The notes: a model not told the origin generated them from the letters alone. DNA of 64,000 bases from Aquamicrobium sp. LC103 (GCF_001014615.2 NZ_LBCQ02000008.1:248001-312000); one strand, 5' to 3'; shown: positions 52,068-61,244, counted from the stretch's first letter. Translations and numbers: made by a program.

Positions 52068-53017
52068 GCGCGCGCCTCGCGAATGCGCGGATCGACGAGG
52101 CCGTAGGAGAGGTCGACCGCCAGGTTCACCAGGATGGTGATCAGCCCGTAGGTCAGAACCGCCGCCTGGATCACCGGGTAGTCGCGGTTCGCGACCGATT
52201 CAAAAAGCAGGTTGCCCAGTCCGGGAATGTTGAATATCCGCTCGATGATGACCGTGCCGGACAGCAGGTTTCCGAACTGCGTTCCGAGCAGCGTCAGCAC
52301 GGGGATCAGCGCGTTCTTCAATCCGTGCCGGAGGTAGACGCCGGAGGGCGATACGCCGCGCGCATGGGCCGCGCGGATGAAATCCGCTCCCACCACTTCC
52401 AGCATGGCTGAACGCGTCAGACGCGAAAGCGCCGCCGCTACCCCCAGCGCCAACACGGCGGCGGGAAAGACGACCTGCTGAAGGTTCAGAAGCGGTGCCG
52501 CCGTGAAGCCGCGATAGGGGAGTGGGATGAAATAGCCGATCGCGGCCAGCGCCGTCAGGGTCAGCAGCCCGAGCCATAGCTGCGGGACCGCCAGGAATAC
52601 GGTCGAGGCGACGCGAAGCACCATGTCGACAGGCGTGCCGCGCCAGAGCGCCGCCGCGACGCCCGCGCCTATCCCGAGGATGCCGCCGATGAGGATGGCC
52701 AGCACCGACAGTTGCAGCGTCGGCGCCAGTGCAGCGCCGATCTGGTCCGATACCATCCGTCCCGACCACAACGACTTGCCCAAATCCCCCGCCGCCACGC
52801 CGCTGATCCAGTTGTAGAACTGGACCGGCAATGGTTCGTCGAGTCCGAGCTGGGCGCGCTTTTCAGCGAGCAGCGCCGGCGTCACCGCGCCGGCCTCTTC
52901 CAACTGTCGGTTCACGATGTCGCCCGGAACGAAGCGGAAGGCCACGAAGACCAGAACCGCGACCGTCGCAAGAACCAGTAGACCCAGAATTGCGCGGCGC
53001 AGGGCGAAGGTCAGCAT
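52064..53017 (-). CDS. Peptide-type ABC transporter permease (DppB family)
   Basis: A 317-residue permease from ATG 53017 with the DppB-type start MLTFALRRAILGLLVLATVA, FRFVPGDIVNRQL, and IIERIFNIPGLGNLLFESVANRDYPVIQ near the C-terminus. It follows the rhodanese stop by one base. A longer frame to 53251 runs through the rhodanese gene in another frame and is not used. Confidence 0.95.
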   Translation of the reverse strand: MLTFALRRAILGLLVLATVAVLVFVAFRFVPGDIVNRQLEEAGAVTPALLAEKRAQLGLDEPLPVQFYNWISGVAAGDLGKSLWSGRMVSDQIGAALAPTLQLSVLAILIGGILGIGAGVAAALWRGTPVDMVLRVASTVFLAVPQLWLGLLTLTALAAIGYFIPLPYRGFTAAPLLNLQQVVFPAAVLALGVAAALSRLTRSAMLEVVGADFIRAAHARGVSPSGVYLRHGLKNALIPVLTLLGTQFGNLLSGTVIIERIFNIPGLGNLLFESVANRDYPVIQAAVLTYGLITILVNLAVDLSYGLVDPRIREARA

Positions 53018-53018
53018 C

Positions 53019-53438
53019 TCAGGGCTTTCTCTGCCAGCGCGAGGTGGCGGCCGCGTCCTCGATCGGCAGGCCGGCCTTTTTCCAGCCGCCAAATCCGAGG
53101 TCGAGATGCGAGACTTTCGTGTAGCCCATGTCGAGCATGGCGAGCGCCGCGAGCACGGACCGGCCGCCGCCGGCGCAGTAGACCACGTATTCGGCGTCTT
53201 CGGTGAAATAGTCGCGGTAGTAGGTGCTGGCGGGATCGGCCCAGAACTCAAGCATGCCGCGCGGCACGTGGTGGGAGTTGGCGATGGCGCCGCTGTCGAC
53301 GCGCTCCTGCAATTCGCGGATGTCGACGAGGGTCAGCTTGTCGCCGCGCGCGATGCGCTCGGCCAGCTCCGTCGCGGACAGGGCCGGCACGCGCGGGCGC
53401 AGACCGTCGACCCATTCCCAGGTATTGCGGATCGCCAT
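53019..53438 (-). CDS. Single-domain rhodanese-like sulfurtransferase
   Basis: A 139-residue rhodanese domain. The active-site loop is YCAGGGRS, a CX4R-type loop with the catalytic cysteine. LTLVDIRELQERVDSGAIANSHHVPRG is the conserved CH2A-like segment. Such proteins carry persulfide sulfur from thiosulfate or a protein donor. It overlaps the GntR stop (TAATG), and DppB follows. A sulfurtransferase at the head of a peptide-type importer operon is unusual and could point to a sulfur-containing substrate. Confidence 0.92.
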   Translation of the reverse strand: MAIRNTWEWVDGLRPRVPALSATELAERIARGDKLTLVDIRELQERVDSGAIANSHHVPRGMLEFWADPASTYYRDYFTEDAEYVVYCAGGGRSVLAALAMLDMGYTKVSHLDLGFGGWKKAGLPIEDAAATSRWQRKP

Positions 53439-54211
53439 TACTTCGCTCCCTTTGTCGCCGGAATTTCCGCTGGCCCCCGGCCGTCCTTCCGCTCATCGGA
53501 AGCCTTCGGCCCAGCTACTTCGACGCCTGGTTCCGTCACCGGCGCCAGCGCCTGGCGCAGGCTCTCCAGCGCGTCGACCTCGCGCACCATGTGGACTTTT
53601 TCTTCCCAGGTGCCGAGATGGTTGCACATGCGCCGCTCGGCCGCCGCGGGATCGCCTGCCTCGAGCGCCTGGAACACCGCCACATGCTCCTTGTAGGACC
53701 GTTCGGCATCGCCGCTGGTCTGGTGGCGCATGGTGAAAAGCGTGGTCAGAACGGTGAGGTCGCGGAGCTTCGCGGCCAGGATGCGATTGCCGAGGCATTC
53801 GGCAAGACAGACATGGAAATCGCCCAGCAGGTAGCTGCGCCGCCCGACATTGGCGTCGCCGAGCGCCGCCTTCTGTTGCTCGAGGTGACCGCGCAGGCGG
53901 TAGAGCGTCGCCATGTCTAGCTGCGCGCCGCGCCGTGCGAAGCTGCGCAGCAGGCCGGTCTCTATCACTTCGCGTGCTTCGTAGAGGGCACGCGCGTCGG
54001 CGGCGCTGATCTCGGTCAGATACCAGCCCCGGCGCGAACTGACGGTGACGATGCCACGTGCCGAAAGTTCGATCATCGCCTCGCGGACGACGGTGCGGCT
54101 GCATCCGAACAGCTTGGCCAGCTCCTGTTCGCCGAGGCGCGCATTGGGCGGCAATTGCTCCGCCAGGATGGCGTCGATGATGCGGCTGCTGATGCTGGCG
54201 GCGGTGACCAA
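53438..54211 (-). CDS. GntR-family (FCD) transcriptional regulator
   Basis: A regulator of about 257 residues from a TTG at 54211, preceded by GGAG at a good distance. A winged helix (GEQELAKLFGCSRTVVREAM, then VSSRRGWYLTEIS) is followed by an FCD domain (LYEAREVIETGLLRSF, GDFHVCLAECLGNRIL). No ATG lies in frame near this site; the frame runs to 54517 but that part is not GntR-like. It heads the long operon and overlaps the rhodanese gene by TAATG. It is the likely regulator of the operon. Confidence 0.88.
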   Translation of the reverse strand: MVTAASISSRIIDAILAEQLPPNARLGEQELAKLFGCSRTVVREAMIELSARGIVTVSSRRGWYLTEISAADARALYEAREVIETGLLRSFARRGAQLDMATLYRLRGHLEQQKAALGDANVGRRSYLLGDFHVCLAECLGNRILAAKLRDLTVLTTLFTMRHQTSGDAERSYKEHVAVFQALEAGDPAAAERRMCNHLGTWEEKVHMVREVDALESLRQALAPVTEPGVEVAGPKASDERKDGRGPAEIPATKGAK

Positions 54212-54661
54212 AGCGAGGCTCCAATCTTGTATGCAAGCATTGAATGCAAGTTTGTCTGCATTTTGCAATATGGAAATTTTCGTACGGGCGACATTTAGTT
54301 TGCCGCTATCGTCGCGGCTTCCCGAAGGAGCATGTTCTTGTCGCGGAAACCTTGTGCCGGAAAAATGAATTCGGCGGAGGAGAAGTAAAAACGGATGCTG
54401 CGGCGCAACAAAAAGCTGCGTCGGCCGGGCTTTCGGGAGTTTTAGGCGGTTTGGCTTGCCGGGATGCGGCGGGCAATGGCTTCGGATTCGGATGGCTGAA
54501 ACGCCGGCCGTCCGCATGTTTTGCGTCTGGAGTTCGAGGCTTCAATAGCGTCGCCGCAAGCTGCGGGAAACGCTGGCCACGCTTCGAAGGAGGCGCGGCT
54601 GAAAACGGCAAAGCCGTCGCGCGGCCTCGCTACGCTACGAGGTAGCGCGTGGGAAAGGCGG
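54212..54661. other. Intergenic region upstream of the GntR-rhodanese-Dpp operon
   Basis: A 450-base gap between the DUF1684 gene end and the GntR start. Near the GntR gene, ATGCAAG occurs twice 13 bases apart (54231-54237, 54244-54250), with a GCATT-g-AATGC dyad between them (54237-54247); this could be the GntR operator. A short hairpin, CGCTAC-gag-GTAGCG at 54633-54647, lies just past the DUF1684 stop. I recognise no gene in the rest; open frames there have no family features. Confidence 0.5.
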
Positions 54662-55453
54662 CTATCCCTTGAACTTGAGTTCGCCGGCCTCGACGCGAAA
54701 GGGAAGGACGTTTTCCGGTGGAGGCAGTGGGCAGACGGCGAAATCGGTGAAGGCGCAAGGCGGGTTTATCGCCTTGTTGAAGTCGAGGACGATCGTGTCT
54801 TTGCCGATATCCTCGCCGAAGAGGAAGCGCGATGCCGGATAGGTCTCGCTGCGCGAGGTGAGATCCCGCAGCACGAATTGCGGTGCCTCGGCGGTGCCGT
54901 GGGTGGGCAGAAGCTCGTAGCGCACGCCGTCATGCGTGAAGGCGGCCTTGTGCGTGATCGTGACGTCCGTCGGAATGCCGACGATGGTGTCGACGGTCAT
55001 GGTGATCGGTTCGGCGAGCGGCGACCACTCGGCCACGATGCGCCAGTCGGGAACGACGGGGAAATGCTCGATGCCGGGGAAACTGCGCCGCGCCGGCGAT
55101 TCCTTGTCGCGCACGCGCAGCGCGTTGCGTCCATTGAGCGTTGTCACTTCCAGAAGCAGCCGGTCGACGGAAAAGCGCGGCGGCTTCTTCTTGTCGAGGG
55201 CCAGCCGGATCGGTTCGCCGCCGCTCGCCGGCGTGAAGGTCACGCCGCCGTCTTCGTCCTGCGCGAGGGTGCCGACATGGTCGGGTCCGACAGAAAGCAC
55301 GATGTCGTTGTCGTCGGCCGAGCCGAGCCTTACCGTGCCCGGTTCGAGTTCCCAACGGCCGATGATGTTGAGCCACCCTTCCTCGGCGGTCAGGCGGGCA
55401 ATGCGGTCGGCGCGCCAGCGCTCGATGCTGTTTTCGTAGTCGAAATTGGTCAC
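54662..55453 (-). CDS. DUF1684-family protein
   Basis: A 263-residue protein of the DUF1684 family. WLNIIGRWELEPGTVRLGSADDNDIVL and the conserved C-terminal block NKAINPPCAFTDFAVCPLPPPEN are characteristic. No catalytic site is known. There is no clear signal peptide. The start is GTG at 55453. It is the last gene of a DppBCDF-SBP operon, 32 bases after the ATPase gene. The link to transport is by position only. Confidence 0.88.
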   Translation of the reverse strand: MTNFDYENSIERWRADRIARLTAEEGWLNIIGRWELEPGTVRLGSADDNDIVLSVGPDHVGTLAQDEDGGVTFTPASGGEPIRLALDKKKPPRFSVDRLLLEVTTLNGRNALRVRDKESPARRSFPGIEHFPVVPDWRIVAEWSPLAEPITMTVDTIVGIPTDVTITHKAAFTHDGVRYELLPTHGTAEAPQFVLRDLTSRSETYPASRFLFGEDIGKDTIVLDFNKAINPPCAFTDFAVCPLPPPENVLPFRVEAGELKFKG

Positions 55454-55485
55454 GGCGGAAACCTCGTTGGGTAGGCGGTTGGAAC

Positions 55486-56232
55486 TCAGGCGGGCATGCG
55501 GGGAACGCTGGCCAATAACGCCTGCGTATAGGCGTGCCGCGGCGATTTCAGTATGTCGCGGGTCTTGCCGCTCTCGACGATCCGCCCGCGCTCAAGGATG
55601 ACGATCTCCTCGCAGAGGGCTGCGACCACGCCGAGGTCATGCGACACGAACACCAATGTGGTGTCGTCGGAGAGTTTCCGGAAGAGGTCGACGATGCGGA
55701 TGCGCGTCGAGAGGTCGAGCGCACTTACGGCTTCGTCCGCAAGAACGAATTGCGGCCTTGCAGCGATCGCGCGGGCGATCGCGATGCGCTGGCGCTGACC
55801 GCCGGAAAACTGGTGCGGATAGCGGTGCAAAATGTCTGCGGGCAGGCCGACGGCTTCGAGCGCCCCCTTGACCGCCGTTCCGACATCGCCTGGGATCCGT
55901 AGGGAGCGCAGCGGCTCGGCGACGATGTTCTTCACGTTCTGGCGCGGGTCGAGCGACGAGTAGGGGTCCTGAAAGACAGCCTGCACAGAGCGGCGGTAGC
56001 TTCGCATGAAGGCGCGGGCGGACGGGTCGAGTATGCTGTCGCCGAAGCGGATGCGGCCGCCGTCGACCCGCAGAAGACCCAGGAGGAGCCGCAATATCGT
56101 GGATTTTCCGGAGCCGGATTCGCCGACGATGCCGAGATTTACGCCCGGCCTCACCGTGAAGGAGACGTCGTCGAGCACGCTGCGCTCACGGGTATAACGG
56201 TAACTGACGTTTTCGACGGAAATTGTATTCAT
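55486..56232 (-). CDS. Peptide-type ABC transporter ATPase (DppF family)
   Basis: A 248-residue ATPase, shorter than typical DppF because it lacks the C-terminal cysteine-rich oligopeptide segment. Walker [10 protein letters not shown], signature [15 protein letters not shown] and Walker [20 protein letters not shown] are intact. ATG 56232 overlaps the previous ATPase stop. Partner of the DppD-type ATPase at 56229. Confidence 0.94.
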   Translation of the reverse strand: MNTISVENVSYRYTRERSVLDDVSFTVRPGVNLGIVGESGSGKSTILRLLLGLLRVDGGRIRFGDSILDPSARAFMRSYRRSVQAVFQDPYSSLDPRQNVKNIVAEPLRSLRIPGDVGTAVKGALEAVGLPADILHRYPHQFSGGQRQRIAIARAIAARPQFVLADEAVSALDLSTRIRIVDLFRKLSDDTTLVFVSHDLGVVAALCEEIVILERGRIVESGKTRDILKSPRHAYTQALLASVPRMPA

Positions 56233-57041
56233 GAGCGGCCCTCAAGGGCCTCGTCGAACGTTCGCGCGGCGCTGACGAGTTGCTTCGTATACTGGTCTTG
56301 CGGGTTGGAAAGCACTTTCCCCACCGGTCCTTCCTCGACCGGCCGGCCGGCGCGCAGGACGATCGCCCGCTCGGCGATGGTCGCCACCACCGGAAGATCG
56401 TGGCTGATGAACAGGAGGCCCATGCCGCGCTCGCGCACGAGCTGGTCGAGAAGCTTCAGGATCTCCGCCTGGGTGGTGACGTCGAGCGCCGTCGTCGGCT
56501 CGTCGGCGATCAGCAGTTTCGGCCGGCAGGAAAGCGCCATGGCGATCGCCACCCGCTGTCGCTGGCCGCCCGAAATTTCGTGCGGATAGGCCCGCGCGAT
56601 GCGCTCGGGCTCGGGCAGCGCGACCTCTGCGAGCGCGGCGGCAACTTCGCGCCGCAACCCGGCCTTACCGGGGTTCCCGCCCTCGCGGAGCAGTCGTCGG
56701 CGCAGCGGCGAGGCGATCTGGGCGCCGACCCTCATCAGCGGATCGAGCGCGGTCAAGGGCTCCTGGAAGACCACGGCTGCCGCCGAGCCGCGAAGGCGGT
56801 TGAGCGACCGTTCAGGCGCCCCGACGACCTCCTGCCCGTCGAGAAGTACGGATCCGCTCGCCGTGATGTTGTCGGGGAGCAGGCCGACGGCTGCCATCGC
56901 CGTCAGCGACTTGCCGGAACCGGATTCTCCGATGAGGCCGACGCGTTCGCCGGGCGCGACGGAAAACGAGACGTTGGAGACGAGCTCCTTCCCGTCGGCA
57001 AGCCGGAGATGGAGTGAATTGATGGAGAGAAGCGCCGTCAT
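56229..57041 (-). CDS. Peptide-type ABC transporter ATPase (DppD family)
   Basis: A 270-residue ATPase. Walker [10 protein letters not shown]-loop [17 protein letters not shown], signature [15 protein letters not shown] and Walker [20 protein letters not shown] are present. It also lacks the long C-terminal cysteine-rich tail. It starts nine bases after the permease gene stop. It couples ATP hydrolysis to the DppB/C-type channel. Confidence 0.94.
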   Translation of the reverse strand: MTALLSINSLHLRLADGKELVSNVSFSVAPGERVGLIGESGSGKSLTAMAAVGLLPDNITASGSVLLDGQEVVGAPERSLNRLRGSAAAVVFQEPLTALDPLMRVGAQIASPLRRRLLREGGNPGKAGLRREVAAALAEVALPEPERIARAYPHEISGGQRQRVAIAMALSCRPKLLIADEPTTALDVTTQAEILKLLDQLVRERGMGLLFISHDLPVVATIAERAIVLRAGRPVEEGPVGKVLSNPQDQYTKQLVSAARTFDEALEGRS

Positions 57042-57050
57042 CTCGAAATC

Positions 57051-57890
57051 TCAGACCGGATCGGCGACATCGCGCAATCCGTCCGCGATTAGGTTGATGC
57101 CGATCACCAGCGTGACGAGCGCGATGCCGGGCGCGATCGCGCCGATCGGTGCCGTGTAGACCGTTCCCTGGGCTTCTTGAAGCAGGCGTCCCCACGAAGC
57201 ATTGGGCGGCGGTGTGCCCAGGCCGAGATAGGAAAGCGAGGCTTCGGCGATGATCGCCAGGCCGAATTGCAACGCGAAGCTCACCGCCAATGTCGGCCAG
57301 ATATTGGGCAGGACGTGCATCGCGACCACCCCCGGCCATGAAGTCCCGGCGGTACGAGACGCGGCGATATAGTCGTTGCGCAGCACCCGTTTGGCGAGAA
57401 TGCGCGTCAGTCGCGCCACGATTGCCGACATGGCTATGCCGAGCGCCAGGATCGCCGTCCAGAGGCTGGCGCTGTCGCTGGCGGCGACCACCAGCATCGC
57501 GAGCAGGAGCGTGGGGAAAGCGATGAGGATATCGAGGGTGGCCGCCAGCGCGTCGTCGAGGAACCGGGTGGCGAAAGCGGCGAGCAGGCCGATCGTGACG
57601 CCGATCGCCGCGCCGATGGCGACCGCTCCGGCTCCGACGACGAGCGCGATGCGCGAACCGATCATGATCTGGGTGAAGAAATCGCGGCCGAGCCTGTCGG
57701 TGCCCGCCCAATGGCTCCAGGACGGCGGCTCGAGCCGGCCACCGGCGGTGCTGGCGGGATCGTAGGGCGTCCAGAACAGCGTCAGCAGCGCGATTGCGAT
57801 GTGCAGCCCGACGAGGATGAGGCCGGCTGTGAGCGTCGGAGAGAAGCGCAAACCCCTTCGGGCCGGGATGGCCTGCTCGGGAAGCGTCAT
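57051..57890 (-). CDS. Peptide-type ABC transporter permease (DppC family)
   Basis: A 279-residue permease from ATG 57890, which overlaps the DppB-type stop by four bases. FWTPYDPASTAGGRL and WAGTDRLGRDFFTQIMIGSRI mark the family; the transport loop is LRNDYIAASRTAGTSWPGV and IIAEASLSYLGLGTPPPNAS ends the core. A 632-residue frame running through both permeases is spurious. Confidence 0.95.
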   Translation of the reverse strand: MTLPEQAIPARRGLRFSPTLTAGLILVGLHIAIALLTLFWTPYDPASTAGGRLEPPSWSHWAGTDRLGRDFFTQIMIGSRIALVVGAGAVAIGAAIGVTIGLLAAFATRFLDDALAATLDILIAFPTLLLAMLVVAASDSASLWTAILALGIAMSAIVARLTRILAKRVLRNDYIAASRTAGTSWPGVVAMHVLPNIWPTLAVSFALQFGLAIIAEASLSYLGLGTPPPNASWGRLLQEAQGTVYTAPIGAIAPGIALVTLVIGINLIADGLRDVADPV

Positions 57891-58792
57891 GACCTTGCCC
57901 CCGCGGCCCTGTCGCGCAACCTGGGATCGATCAGCCTTTGCGCGAGATCGGCCGAAAAGCCGATCAGAAGCACCAGCAGCGTCGAGACGAACAGCACACC
58001 CTGGACGTTGGGATAGTCGCGCTGCTCGATGCCGAGCAGCAGCATGGAGCCGAGCCCGGGCAGCGAGAAGACACGCTCGACCACCACCGCGCCGAGAAAG
58101 GTCGAGGCGAGCTCGATGCCGAGGATCGAGATGATCGGTGCCGAGCCGTTGCGGACGCCGTGCCGCATCAGAGCCTGCGGGAAGGTTTCGCCGAGCGCGC
58201 GCGCGGTGCGCAGATAATCGCTGCCGAGCACGTCCCGCGTCGCGGAGCGCACATAGCGCAGCAGCGACGACGACATGACGACGGCGATCGTTAGGATCGG
58301 CAAGACCAGGGCATAGAGCGCGCCCGACGGATCGGCCCAGCCGCGCGACGGGAAACCGCCCGACGGAAACAGGCGGATGTTGATGGCGAAAATCGACACC
58401 AGGAGTATGCCGACCCAGAACACCGGAATGGCGATGCCGAGCTGCGAGACGACCGAAATCGCCGCGCCGTACCAGCGATCGGCCTTGACGGCGGCGACGA
58501 TGCCCAGGGGCACCGCGATCAATATGGCGAGCAGGAAGGACAGGACGGTAAGCGGAACGGTGACGGCGAGACGATCGGCGATTTCGGCGCTGACCGGAAC
58601 GCCGCTGATGAATGAAGTACCCAGATCGAAGCGGGCGAGGCTTCCCAGAAAGCGCAGGAACTGTTCGCCGAGGGGGAGGTTGGAGCCCACCTGTTCGCGT
58701 GCGGCCTCGATCTGCGCGGGATCCGCCCCCACCGACACGAGCGCGTTGGCCGGGTCGCCCGGCAAGAGCCTGAGCAGCACGAACAGCACCAC
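57887..58792 (-). CDS. Peptide-type ABC transporter permease (DppB family); start uncertain
   Basis: The frame from GTG 58792 gives 301 residues and starts inside the first membrane helix (VVLFVLLRLLPGDPANA). The canonical DppB N-terminus, LAYLVRRLAILALSLLIASV, is encoded in frame just upstream. No ATG, GTG or TTG precedes it; an ATT at 58852, with GGAG nine bases ahead, is the best start and would give 321 residues. The rest is normal: GSDYLRTARALGETFPQALM loop and VVVERVFSLPGLGSMLLLGI end block. Coordinates given are the shortest conventional call. The subunit partners the DppC-type permease. Confidence 0.9.
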   Translation of the reverse strand: MVLFVLLRLLPGDPANALVSVGADPAQIEAAREQVGSNLPLGEQFLRFLGSLARFDLGTSFISGVPVSAEIADRLAVTVPLTVLSFLLAILIAVPLGIVAAVKADRWYGAAISVVSQLGIAIPVFWVGILLVSIFAINIRLFPSGGFPSRGWADPSGALYALVLPILTIAVVMSSSLLRYVRSATRDVLGSDYLRTARALGETFPQALMRHGVRNGSAPIISILGIELASTFLGAVVVERVFSLPGLGSMLLLGIEQRDYPNVQGVLFVSTLLVLLIGFSADLAQRLIDPRLRDRAAGARS

Positions 58793-58882
58793 CGATGCGA
58801 TGAGAAGCGACAGCGCCAGAATGGCGAGCCGGCGGACTAGATAGGCAAGAATGCGCGCGCTCTCCTGGTTGCCGAACGGGAT

Positions 58883-58940
58883 GCGTGCGGAACTTGCATC
58901 CGCACGCCGTCACCGTTTCATTCAATACCCCGCGCCGGGG
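58883..58940 (-). other. Two stem-loops between binding-protein and permease genes
   Basis: Just after the binding-protein stop, CCCCG-cgc-CGGGG (58928-58940) forms a short hairpin. Further along, GCGTGCGGA (58883-58891) pairs exactly with TCCGCACGC (58899-58907) around a seven-base loop. No T-run follows either. The second lies about 30 bases before the likely permease start. They fit an RNA-stabilising or partial-termination role. Confidence 0.65.
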
Positions 58941-58954
58941 CGGGATCAAAGCCG

Positions 58955-60484
58955 TCAGTTCTTCCTGATATCATAAACGAAAAACTGCGAGTTCAATCCG
59001 TTGACCGGATAGCCGGTGACGTTGTTCGCCGACACCACGATCTGCGGATAGAGATAAAGCCAGACGCTCGCCGCATCCTCCGCGATGAGGCGGTTGGCCG
59101 TCGTCAGCTTTTCCACCTGCTCCTCGGTGGTGGCGCTGGCCTCGGCCGACTTGATAAGCTCGATCACCTCCGGGTTGTTGTAGCCCCAGTAGAAGTCCGG
59201 ATTGCCATAGAACACGATGTCGCGATGGTTGACGTGCTCCTGCAGCGTCGCCTGGAAATCATGCGCCTGGTAGATCTTGGTGTACCACTCGTTTGCCGTG
59301 ATGATGTTGATGTTCACCGTGATGCCCACCTTGGCCAGCTCGCTCTTCACGAACTGCGCGACGATCGGATGGGGATCGTAGTTCGGCGTATCGAGGTTGA
59401 AGCTGAACCCGTTCGGATGACCGGCTTCGGCGAGCAATGCCTTGGCGGTTTCGGGATCGTAGGGATCGACGCCGGTGAGATCGACATACCACGGGTCGGT
59501 CGGCGGCACGAACGAGCCGATGAGCGTGCCGTATTCGCCCCAGATCGAATTGAGCAGCTTGCTCTTGTCGATCGCGCGGCTGATCGCCTTGCGCACCCTG
59601 GGATCGCTGAACGGCTCCACGCGGTCGTTGAAGGCCAGCACTTCCTTGGTGGTGGACTGGCCTTCGGTCACGGTGAAATCCGGATTGTCCTTGAACAGGG
59701 CGAGCGAATCCGGGCTCTGCACGCTGGTGATGATGTCGACCGCATTGGTCAAAAGGGCATTGTTGAGGGCTGTCGCGTCGGTGAAATAGCTGAAGACCAC
59801 TTCCTTGTTCGTCGGCGCGTCACCCCAATAGTCGTCGAAGCGGCTTAGCGAGATTCCTGACCCCCGCCGCCGGCCGTCGAGCCTGTAGGGGCCGGTACCG
59901 TCCGCGCTGGTGGTGAAGCTGGTCGCGGCATCGTTGACGATCCACACATAGCTGAGATTGTAGGGAAGCGAGATCGACCGCTGCGACAGCTTGATGACGA
60001 CGGTCTGGTCGTCGGGCGTCTCGATGGCGCTGATCGTGGCAAGGCTGTTCTTGCGCGAGCTCTTGGATTCGGGGGCGACCACCCGCTCGATGCTGAACTT
60101 GACGTCCTGCGCGGTCAGCGGATCGCCGGAATGGAAGGTGACGTTCGGATGCAGCTTGATGGTGTAGGTCAGGCCATCCTCGCTTATCGAATAGTCGCTG
60201 GCCAGAACCGGCTCGACGTTACCGTCGTCGGTGAGCCGAAACAGCGGCTCGTAGACATTGCTGTTGAAGACCTCGCTGACGCCCTGACCGGCGCCGGCGG
60301 TGTTGTCGAGGTTCTGCGGCTCGTAGAGGGAGCCGATCCTGACGGTGGCGTCGGGATCGTAGTCTTCCTGCGCGGCGGCCGGAAAGGCGGCGCTCGCCGA
60401 CAAGGCCACGACCAAGGATAGCGCCGCGAGCGTCCGAACATTACGGCGCTGATTGAGATGTCCGTTGAAAACTGGACCGGTCAT
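58955..60484 (-). CDS. Peptide-type ABC transporter substrate-binding protein (SBP family 5)
   Basis: A 509-residue periplasmic protein. ATG 60484 follows AGGAG and starts a long n-region then the hydrophobic stretch TLAALSLVVALSASAAFPAAAQ. YTIKLHPNVTFHSGDPLTAQDVKFSIER, SADGTGPYRLDGRR and DPRVRKAISRAIDKSKLL are family-5 blocks. The frame extends to 60544 through GTG/ATG alternatives (60511). It is the first gene of the DppBCDF-DUF1684 operon. The ligand is unknown. Confidence 0.94.
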   Translation of the reverse strand: MTGPVFNGHLNQRRNVRTLAALSLVVALSASAAFPAAAQEDYDPDATVRIGSLYEPQNLDNTAGAGQGVSEVFNSNVYEPLFRLTDDGNVEPVLASDYSISEDGLTYTIKLHPNVTFHSGDPLTAQDVKFSIERVVAPESKSSRKNSLATISAIETPDDQTVVIKLSQRSISLPYNLSYVWIVNDAATSFTTSADGTGPYRLDGRRRGSGISLSRFDDYWGDAPTNKEVVFSYFTDATALNNALLTNAVDIITSVQSPDSLALFKDNPDFTVTEGQSTTKEVLAFNDRVEPFSDPRVRKAISRAIDKSKLLNSIWGEYGTLIGSFVPPTDPWYVDLTGVDPYDPETAKALLAEAGHPNGFSFNLDTPNYDPHPIVAQFVKSELAKVGITVNINIITANEWYTKIYQAHDFQATLQEHVNHRDIVFYGNPDFYWGYNNPEVIELIKSAEASATTEEQVEKLTTANRLIAEDAASVWLYLYPQIVVSANNVTGYPVNGLNSQFFVYDIRKN

Positions 60485-60815
60485 TGGTTGCTCCTGAGCG
60501 AAATCTGTCATGCGCCTTCCGTTGCAAGTCCAAGCGTCGCCCATACCGGCCGGAAGTCAATGAGGCGCCGATAATATTGAGCGCGATCCGGACAGCCGAG
60601 GCCGGCGCCGCCTCGTTCCCGGCTCTCGCCTGAAACGACATTCCTATAATACATGATTTTTGAGAGGAAAATTCCGTTTCTTGGGGCGTGACTCGACCGG
60701 AGAACGACTCGCGGCATCGCCGCCGCAGGAAAGCCCTCCCAAATCGTCGCAGGTTCTGTTGTCGCATGGAACGCGGAGGCGTTCGGCGCCATTCTCCCGA
60801 CAAAGGAGAAATGCG
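60485..60815. other. Divergent intergenic region
   Basis: This gap lies between the minus-strand binding-protein operon and the plus-strand DUF983 gene. It should hold both promoters. An AT-rich core around 60640-60670 (CCTATAATACATGATTTTTG on the plus strand) is the likeliest promoter zone. I see no gene, repeat or clear operator in it. Confidence 0.4.
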
Positions 60816-61244
60816 ATGAACGACACGTCCTTCACACCTACGGACAATCCGATGATGACCGGCATTCTCGGCAGATGTCCGCAATGCCAGCAGGGGCATC
60901 TGTTCGATGGATATCTGAAGCTTGCGCCGCGATGCGAAGTGTGCGGGCTCGACTATTCCTTCGCCGACCCCGCCGACGGTCCGGCCTTCTTCGCGATGAC
61001 GATCGCCGCGGTGCCGGCGCTCGCCTTCGGCGTGTGGTTCCAGACCAGTTTCGGTCTGCCGCTATGGGTGCATGTCGTCACCACCGTGCCGCTGACCATC
61101 CTGTGCTGCATGGCGCTGCTGCGACCCCTGAAGGGGTGGCTGGTATGCTCGCAATATTTTCACAAGGCCGAGGAAGGTACGATCGACCGCGAGTGGCATG
61201 CCGATGCGGCACGGAAGAGCCAGAAAACGGATGGTGCCACGTGA
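60816..61244 (+). CDS. DUF983-family zinc-ribbon membrane protein
   Basis: A 142-residue protein. An N-terminal zinc ribbon with CPQC (near residue 21) and CEVCG (near residue 40), then two membrane helices (AVPALAFGVWFQTSFGL, VTTVPLTILCCMALLRP) match DUF983. This family is common next to cytochrome oxidase genes in alphaproteobacteria, but its role is unknown and no oxidase is here. AAGGAGAAATGCG precedes ATG 60816; the frame to 60660 is upstream noise. Confidence 0.88.
   Translation: MNDTSFTPTDNPMMTGILGRCPQCQQGHLFDGYLKLAPRCEVCGLDYSFADPADGPAFFAMTIAAVPALAFGVWFQTSFGLPLWVHVVTTVPLTILCCMALLRPLKGWLVCSQYFHKAEEGTIDREWHADAARKSQKTDGAT

Noticed and set aside
49431-52106. An 891-codon open frame on the plus strand
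   Set aside because: It is antisense to the binding-protein and permease genes of the long Dpp operon. The sequence is low in hydrophobic core, rich in Arg/His/Asp and has no family features, as expected for a GC-rich shadow frame.
54244-54645. A 133-codon open frame in the gap upstream of the GntR gene
   Set aside because: No ribosome-binding site, no family match that I recognise, and composition like random GC-rich sequence.
54633-54647. Hairpin CGCTAC-gag-GTAGCG after the DUF1684 gene as a terminator
   Set aside because: Six pairs and no T-run on the transcribed strand. It could stabilise the 3' end but is not called a terminator.
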